A program made the translations under genes and the position numbers. From Chondrosia reniformis (taxonomy: Eukaryota > Porifera > Demospongiae > Chondrillida > Chondrillidae): a stretch of DNA of 64,000 bases. Shown piece after piece: positions 58,008-64,000 of the stretch. Each line of letters begins with the position of its first letter. Position 1 is the stretch's first letter. The notes under the pieces are model-generated. The model saw nothing but the letters and a program-made list of their open reading frames with translations, made no database searches and was not told where the DNA came from. The stretch covers positions 2,976,001 through 3,040,000 of the forward strand of contig OX359197.1 of assembly GCA_947172415.1 (NCBI GenBank). The letters are read 5' to 3'.

Positions 58008-59425
58008 TTAATTCCCCTACCTACAACCTTTCCAGGTACCTGGCAGGGGTAATGTCACCACTATGGGGGAAAACTTCTCACTTTGTGCGGAATTCTCATG
58101 ACTTTGTCAAAAAGATCAGGGGAATGGATGTGAACACCGAAGATAAGTTGATCAGTTTCGATGTAAAGAGCCTATTTACCAAAGTACCCATTGATCTATC
58201 TCTACAGATCATCAGGAGACGACTTGCGCAGGACCCTAACTTGGAGCAACGGACACCCTTGGATGTATCCACCATTGCGGATCTTACGGAACTCTGTCTC
58301 AGGACAACGTACTTCCTGTGCAGTGATGAGTTCTTTGAGCAGAAGGAAGGGGCAGCCATGGGATCTCCTCTCTCCCCGGTGGTAGCGAACATCTTCATGG
58401 AGGAATTTGAAATAGATGCTCTTCGTGCTGCTGTGATAAGGCCTAAGTTGTGGTTGAGGTATGTGGATGACACATTTGTCATCTGGAATCATGGTGACGA
58501 GCAGCTGAAGGACTTCTTGAGTTTCCTCAATGGAAGACATCGCAACATCGAATTTACCATGGAGAAGGAGACCAATGGTTCCTTACCCTTCCTGGATGTG
58601 CAAGTAAAGAAGTGCATGGGAAGTTTGGACACATTTGTGTATAGGAAACCAACACACACAGACAGGTACCTTCACTTTACCTCTACTCACCACCCTAGGG
58701 TAAAAACTGGTATCGCACTGTGTCTCAAAGACAGAGCCGAAAAGATCTGTGGACCAAACTCCAGTAGCTTGGAAAAAGAAAAGGATCACCTGGAAGGAGT
58801 ACTTCAAGCTAATGGATACCCTAAATGGGAGGCTCACAGACTGCTCAACAGGAGAAGGCAGACTAAGGGGAGTGAGGATGAGTGTAAACACAAACTCTTT
58901 ATTCCATATATAAAGGGACTCAGTGAGATGATCGATAAAAGCTGTAGAAAAATGGGTATCCAGACCATTTTCTCCAAGCAGAGATCACTGAGAACCGTTT
59001 TATCCAAACCAAAACAGCCACAACCACCTATGGATATCAAGGGTGTAGTTTACCTAATTCCTTGCTCTGAGTGTTCTGCAGTCTACATTGGTGAAACTGG
59101 AAGGACCCTGAAAGTGAGATTGGCAGAACACAAGCGAGCAGTCAGGATGGGGGATGTGAACAACGGTATAGCTGTTCACTCCCTCAAAACTGGCCACTCA
59201 ATTGCTTGGGACAAGGCCAAGATTACAGACAGGGAAACCCACTGGCAAAGGAGAAGGGTCAGAGAAGCCATCAGGATCGAGAGGAGTCAGGTGAGAATGA
59301 ATTTAGATCAAGGCATTGTGTTACATCAAGCCTGGAGACGATTTAATATTCATACTTCCTGTTTTTCTCATTCTGCTGAGGGTCACATGACAGGAAGTGG
59401 AAATGGCGGGAAAAATTCTCTTTAA
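58008..59425 (+). CDS. PLE5b reverse transcriptase plus GIY-YIG endonuclease, 5'-truncated but open
   Basis: Uninterrupted frame of about 470 codons, the best-preserved coding block in the window. It enters at NSPTYNLSRYLAGVMSPLWG, so the N-terminal LNFIPTP and ILPADKG regions and the first RT motifs are absent. Then ISFDVKSLFTKVPIDLSLQ (motif A Asp), GAAMGSPLSPVVANIFM (motif B), LRYVDDTFVIW (catalytic YVDD, about 58455), RKPTHTDRYLHF, and the GIY-YIG core VYLIPCSECSAVYIGETGRT with the RLAEHKRAV helix (about 59050-59140). It ends ...GSGNGGKNSL, TAA at 59423-59425. No authentic start is seen: the frame runs in from the upstream PLE5a 3' region (first possible codon TTG 57980). Truncation makes autonomous activity unlikely. 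Confidence 0.9.
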
Positions 59426-59432
59426 ATAGAGG

Positions 59433-59500
59433 CAATTCTTCCACCCAACCATCAGTCACTGAGGAAGACCCCCAGGGTCGAAACGTTTGACCAAGAATTG
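59433..59500 (+). ncRNA. Hammerhead core in the PLE5b terminus
   Basis: CAATTCTT (59433-59440), CUGAGGA (59459-59465), stem II GACCC/GGGUC, GAAA (59480-59483), ACGU, UGAC and AAGAATTG (59493-59500), all as in PLE4. The upstream TATA-like box is mutated to TTTAAATA. Confidence 0.65.
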
Positions 59501-59557
59501 AAAAAACCAACTGCGTTTTTAAACGCTCAAAAGTCGAAGGATGTACCATCCCAAAGA

Positions 59558-59632
59558 TACTTGTATGTACTAGTTAAATGTACTAGTTGCCGTACTAGTT
59601 TAATGTACTAGTTGCCTGTATTAGTTGCATTT
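59558..59632 (-). repeat. 13-bp satellite remnant between PLE5 and R5 (block 18)
   Basis: 75 bp of TTGTATGTACTAG-type sequence, homologous to the R1 left flank (22917-22991), including the rare phrase gcctgtattag(t)tgcattt. Confidence 0.9.
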
Positions 59633-62600
59633 GTCGTGGGAATTGGAGGTTGTGGTTATGAGTTGACAAGAGGATGGGTATTGTCCAGTTTAATCCCCCA
59701 ACGGAGCAGGGTTCTTAACCCTGCATGTGGCATCCTGTGGCTAAATCAGCCTCCCTGTCAGCATGGGCTAACCCCCCATCTGGCAGCTTCACTGGGTTAT
59801 GTTGCGCTATGAGAATAACAATTTTCAAGACAGGCTGTGGCCTAGTTGCACCAAGCCTGAAGAAAACCCTGGGTCAACCAGAATAGGTGATTCCATTGGT
59901 GCCTCACAGGTAGATGTACCTGAATGTAATAGCCTTTCTTCGGTCCCCATGATGGGCCAACCAGCCCTCTGGACCGAGGAAATGGTTAGGGCACTAATTG
60001 ATTGCTATGAGCGATGTGAACCCAAAGGGGTGGCTATTAGAAGAGTTTAGAGCGGGAATGGCTGAGCAAATACCCACATTTGCCTAAGGCCGGTTGAACC
60101 CTTGCCTTCCAAGCCAAAAGGAACTTGGTAGGAGACGGAGTACTGCAAGTAAAGGGTAGCCGAGATTGAGATTTGGTTAATGATGCAGGATCCAAGGGGT
60201 GATCCGGAAGCTTCAGAGGAATAATATCCTCATGGAGCTCTACCGAGAAAGTAAGCCCATGGAAAAGGGGCATGCCGAGCGGTTGTATCAGGCTTGGAAT
60301 GCTAAAATGCCAGACCATAAAACCACAAAGGTAGCACTAACTACAAGAGTTAGTAGAATCCAAAGAGGTAAAGGTCTCGCGAGACTAAACCTTGTGGAAC
60401 CTGACTCTCATGGTGTAGCCACCCTAACTGAGACTGTGGAGGAAGGTGTGGGAGCCCAAGGACAGGAAGAGCCTCACCAAGTTCAGGCTGAGACTGGACA
60501 AAATAGTGAACTGTTTACAGGCCCTGTTGAAACCCCGATACATGATCGTCCCAGTCCCAGGACAAGTGGCAATGATCATCTGATGCAACTTTTAGGCAAA
60601 GCAAAAGATGCCTGTCTCCGAAAGAAACCTGGAGATTTCGCTGATAGAAATCCCTGGGGGTGGTGTGGTTCAACCATGTTGATATGGCACTGCTTCAGGA
60701 GGCCAATGATTGGGTGGAGAAAGAGTGGCAGGAAGGCCCTAGTTCGGACTGGCACCTGAACGGCCTGGTCTTCTCTGTTGTTGTGGCTGTGAAGGGAAAA
60801 CAACCTACAAATCGCAGCCATGCAACCAGGGAAGGAAATCAGACAATCAGAAGTGTAGTAAGAGAAAGGAAGGTCACATAAGTGACTGGAAGGCCAAGCG
60901 CCTTAGGTTTAGAAGACTGCTTGCTTGGTTGGATGTGGAACAGAATGTCAACAGAGTAATAATCCTATGACCAAATGCCAGAAAATACTCCGAAGAAAGC
61001 TTAGAAGGAAGTTCCATTCATTAAACCTGAATGTGCTGATCAGAGCTCGGGAACAGACACTGGGGAAATGCAGTGTCTGGACACTACAAGAGCGAAGTTT
61101 GGCTGAACACAGGAAATTCCAGGAACAAAACCACCTTTGGAATACCCAAAGGAAGTTCCGGCAATGTTCCAACCTATAATGAAGCTGTCTCAATTGAGGT
61201 AGTAAGAGACTTTTGGACAAAGATATTAGGTACTGTTGGTAAGGTCAGCAGAGATGACCCAGGGGTGAAAGAATGGCGAAAGGAAACCAAAAAGAGAGTG
61301 GGTAGAACCCCCTCTGAAAGTCCCAATAGCATTGATGAGACCAAACTGAGGAAAGCCTTGAAAAAGGCAAAAAGCTGGTCAGCCCTTTGGCCGGATGGCA
61401 TCCACACTTTTGGTGGATAGCACTCCCCTCCGCACAGTCTGCCTTGGCAGATGTACTACGGAGGGTGGTAAGCAGAGATCTGTCAGTCCCAGGCCGGCTT
61501 ACAAGGGGTCGCACACAACTCATCCCCAAAAAGGGTGATCCGAAAAGTGCGGCAAACTACCGAACTATTGTATGTCTCAACACCGTGTACAAGGCTGTCA
61601 CAGCATTCATTGCATAAGAATTACTCACTTACACCTACACTTATGATCTTTTTCCTATGGCCCAAAGGGCCATAAGGAAATAGAGGTGGGGCTTTGTGGA
61701 CTGTCTATTGCTGGATAAAACAATCGGTCTAGATGCCAAAATTATGGACAAGCCACTTAGTATGGTATGGATAGATTACAATAAGGCATATGATAGAGTC
61801 CCTCACAAGTGGGTGATGAAGGTGCTAAAAACTATCAAGTGCCCAGATTGGATCAGGAGTTCTATAGAGCTCTTCTCCAAACACTGAGATACTGTACTTG
61901 AGTTGAGGACTGCGGGGAAGGTGGTTAGGAGAACCCCTGTTAAATATAACAGGGGATTCTTCCAAGGGGACTCCTTATCGCCACTCCTCTTTTGTCCATC
62001 ATATCCCAAGTTCTTAACAGAACCAAGGGATATACCCTCTTGAAAGGAACACCATGTCACACTTGTTGTACATGGATGACCTTAAGATATATGGAGGGCC
62101 TGATAAACTCAGGGAAGCCATGGAATGTGTGGAGAAAACCTCAAATGCCATTGGCATGATGTTTGGAGTGAGAGAGTGTGGAACAGCTCACATGCAAAAG
62201 GGGAAGGTTTTGGCTGGCCCAGACAACCCTGAATGCAGTGAAGAGTCCATAAAGGAGCCTTGAAAAAGGTACTACCTATTAGTACCTAGGGCTAGAACAA
62301 CTGTTTGAGGTAGATGACAGCAAGGTAAAAGCTTGCTTGATCAACGAATTGAGGAGGAGACTCCACAAAGTGTGGGGCTCTCACCTCAATGGTAAGAATG
62401 CTGCAGAAGCCTCTAACATGTTGTGTGCCTCTCTATTGAGATACTCTTACCCAGTTTTGAGGTGGACACAAAGTGAGCTTCCAAAACTGGAGCGAATGGT
62501 GAGAAAGATCATGAGAAAGTACCAGTGTCATCACTATAACTCTGCCATTGAGAGAGTGAACTTGCCTCGCTCTCAAGGTGGTAGAGGGCTCTGTAGTTTT

Positions 62601-63673
62601 CCTTTGGATCACGACAGGGCTGTTGTGAATCTGGCAAAATATCTCCATACTGCCAATGATCCACTCACAGCTGTTGTGGTTAAACACCAAAATTGGCTGG
62701 AGTGCTCAAAGCATAGGAGGAATGTCTCGAAAGAAGCCAGATTGATATTTGGAAGCCACGGAAAAGAACTAGAACAGGAAATGTGGCTAAAGACAGATCC
62801 CTCACCAAATGGTGTAAGAGAATGGAGGAGAGTGGCACTTGAGCTCTGGGAGGCTCAGACTGAAAGGTTAAAAAGTAACCTAGCCGAAAAGTCTCACCAG
62901 GGCTCATACTACAGACAAGTCACAAATAGGGAGTCTTATGTGTGGCTTTCTGAGAGGAGACTCATACCTCAAACTGAGGCTCTGATTCTTGCAGCCCAAA
63001 GTGATGTGCTGCACGGTCAAACACATACTAAACATATGTGAGCCAAAGGGATTTTCTCTCTACAAAGGGAGGCATGACCGGGCAATACTGATAGTGTTGT
63101 GGAGATTGTTGAAAGAAAAACCGATTCAAGCAGGAAGAGCCCTGGTACAAACTAGAAGCAAAGCCAGTCTATGAGAATAGGTCTGTCAAAATCTTGTGGG
63201 ATCTTAGCAGCCCTACAGATGAAGAAATGACAGAAAGAAGGCCTTAGTCATTGAGGATCGGCTATGTAAGTCCATCTACATTATTGAGATGTCAGTTCCT
63301 ACTGAAGGCAACATTAATGGAAGATGGGAAGAGAAGTTCCAAAAGAACCAGAAGCTGGCGGCTGATATGAGGAAACAATTTAGGGGCTACCGAATTAAGG
63401 TAGTCCCAATGATAATTGGTGCTTTGGGGACAGTGGAGATGCTCCTGGAAGACCTTAGGGGAATTCCAAAGCTGTCAAAAAGTGCAGTAGAAGTGATGAG
63501 AGCCATGCAGAGAATTGTTCTCTGTCCAGATGTGAGGATATTGAGGCAACATCTATCGGTTGAAGGATTGGGGCCTGGACGATAAGTAGTCCTGTCCCAG
63601 TCCTTGCCTGTTGACCTCTGGAAAGCAGTGGTGGATTGGTGTATGGAGGTACTCCCTCCTATTATGATGGTCA
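59633..63673 (+). mobile_element. RLE-type LINE copy R5, 3' end truncated
   Basis: Starts GTCGTGGGAATTGG directly after ...GCATTT, at the same position of the satellite unit as R1 and R3. It extends to ...TATTATGATGGTCAG at about 63673 and so lacks the last 190 bp or so, including the hairpin. Internally it lacks the zinc knuckle (deletion at about 63013, CTGCAC|GGTCAAACAC). By sequence it groups with R4, not with R1/R3, in the QGDS block and thumb. Confidence 0.9.
59799..63585 (+). pseudogene. R5 polyprotein remains
   Basis: N-terminal module ALWTEEMVRALIDCYERCEP (59965-), then a frameshift; TGA at 60095-60097 at the position that is CGA in R2. Second module LMELYRESKPMEKGHAERLY (60230-). 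FHSLNLNVLIRAREQTLGK (61013-), FWTKILGTVGKVSRDDPGV (61210-), RT blocks NYRTIVCLNTVYKAVTAFIA then a TAA (61615-61617), VWIDYNKAYDRVPHKWVMKV (61765-), GFFQGDSLSPLLF (61950-), LLYMDDLKIYGG (62063-). Thumb 62337-63030 is open for over 230 codons. Endonuclease: PD lost by a short deletion near 63243, and the rest (SVPTEGNINGRWEEKFQKNQ ... VVPMIIGALG) is open at 63289-63585. Several stops and frameshifts make it dead. Confidence 0.9.
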
Positions 63674-64000
63674 GATGTATGGGCTAGTTGTGGTACTAGT
63701 TGTATGTACTAGTTGTAAGTACTAGTTGTATTTACAAGTTGTATGTACTAGGACTTATTATACTTACTAGCTTTAGTACTGGTTGTGTGTTATAGTTGTA
63801 TGTACCTGTTACTAGTTGTTTGTAATGGTTGCATGTACTAGCACTTGTAATATGTGCTAGTTGAACGTTCTAGTTGTATGCACTAGATAAATGTACTAGT
63901 TGTATGTTGTGGTTGTATGAACTAGTTGAATGTACTAGTTTCATGTACCAGTTCTCTTTACTAGTTATATGTACCAGTTGGATGCACTAGTTGCATGTAA
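63674..64000 (-). repeat. 13-bp satellite, reverse orientation (block 19), to window end
   Basis: TTGTATGTACTAG array resuming after the truncated R5. No other feature is seen. Confidence 0.92.

Larger units (their letters stand above)
57357..59557 (+). mobile_element. Tandem Penelope-like composite PLE5a/PLE5b
   Basis: One unit with 12-bp direct repeats TACTTGTATGTA (57345-57356 and 59558-59569). It starts with an inverted piece of the element's 3' terminus including the 35-bp extension (57357-57441). A short copy PLE5a follows (57443-58007, from IPYIKGLSEM to its own 3' terminus with TATA-like box and hammerhead), then the longer PLE5b (58008-59557), which ends at ...CCCAAAGAT without the extension. 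Partial upstream copies acting as pseudo-LTRs are typical of Penelope elements. PLE5a has lost its GIY-YIG core: at 57601-57612 a satellite-like TAGTTGTAG filler replaces it. Confidence 0.88.

Overview
This looks like metazoan, probably aquatic-invertebrate, heterochromatin-like DNA. No intact host gene is visible. By eye, close to half of the window is one diverged 13-bp satellite (CTAGTACATACAA, or TTGTATGTACTAG on the other strand). The rest is retroelements and non-autonomous elements that landed in it. I cannot name the species. Penelope-like elements with GIY-YIG endonuclease, RLE-type LINEs and a cnidarian/sponge-style reverse transcriptase point to an invertebrate animal.

Layout. 1-11.7 kb: satellite in the CTAGTACATACAA orientation, carrying a 324-bp inverted-repeat element with a hammerhead ribozyme (2333-2656), a 607-bp repeat with a TATA box (3564-4170) and Penelope-like PLE1 (7473-9463). 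11.7-16.85 kb: a non-satellite spacer, reversed satellite, a decayed reverse-transcriptase element (12.87-14.77 kb) and PLE2. 16.85-22.99 kb: reversed satellite with a Helitron-like insertion (20361-21099). 22.99-28.94 kb: two RLE-LINE copies tail to tail (R1+, R2-). 28.94-39.64 kb: forward satellite with R3 (-). 39.64-49.15 kb: reversed satellite with R4 and a second Helitron-like copy. 49.15-51.87 kb: a LINE with a (TAA)n tail. 52.8-55.8 kb: a head-to-head PLE pair (PLE3/PLE4). 57.36-59.56 kb: a tandem PLE composite (PLE5a/b). 59.63-63.67 kb: R5, then satellite to the end.

How the parts relate. Several PLE ends carry a TATA-like box followed by a hammerhead core whose helix III is a loopless self-complementary ACGU. 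Three PLE insertions have 12-bp direct repeats at their edges. All five RLE-LINE copies lie in the same orientation relative to the satellite monomer, as expected of a site-preferring element. The segments 16.98-26.58 kb and about 31.58-39.64 kb form a large imperfect palindrome. Its right arm keeps the empty site of Helitron-like copy 1, which fixes that element's ends as TC...CTAG inserted between A and T without target duplication.

Coding remains are mostly broken by stops and frameshifts, so this is a graveyard of elements. The best-kept reading frames are RT plus GIY-YIG in PLE5b (58008-59425) and in PLE3 (52933-54381).
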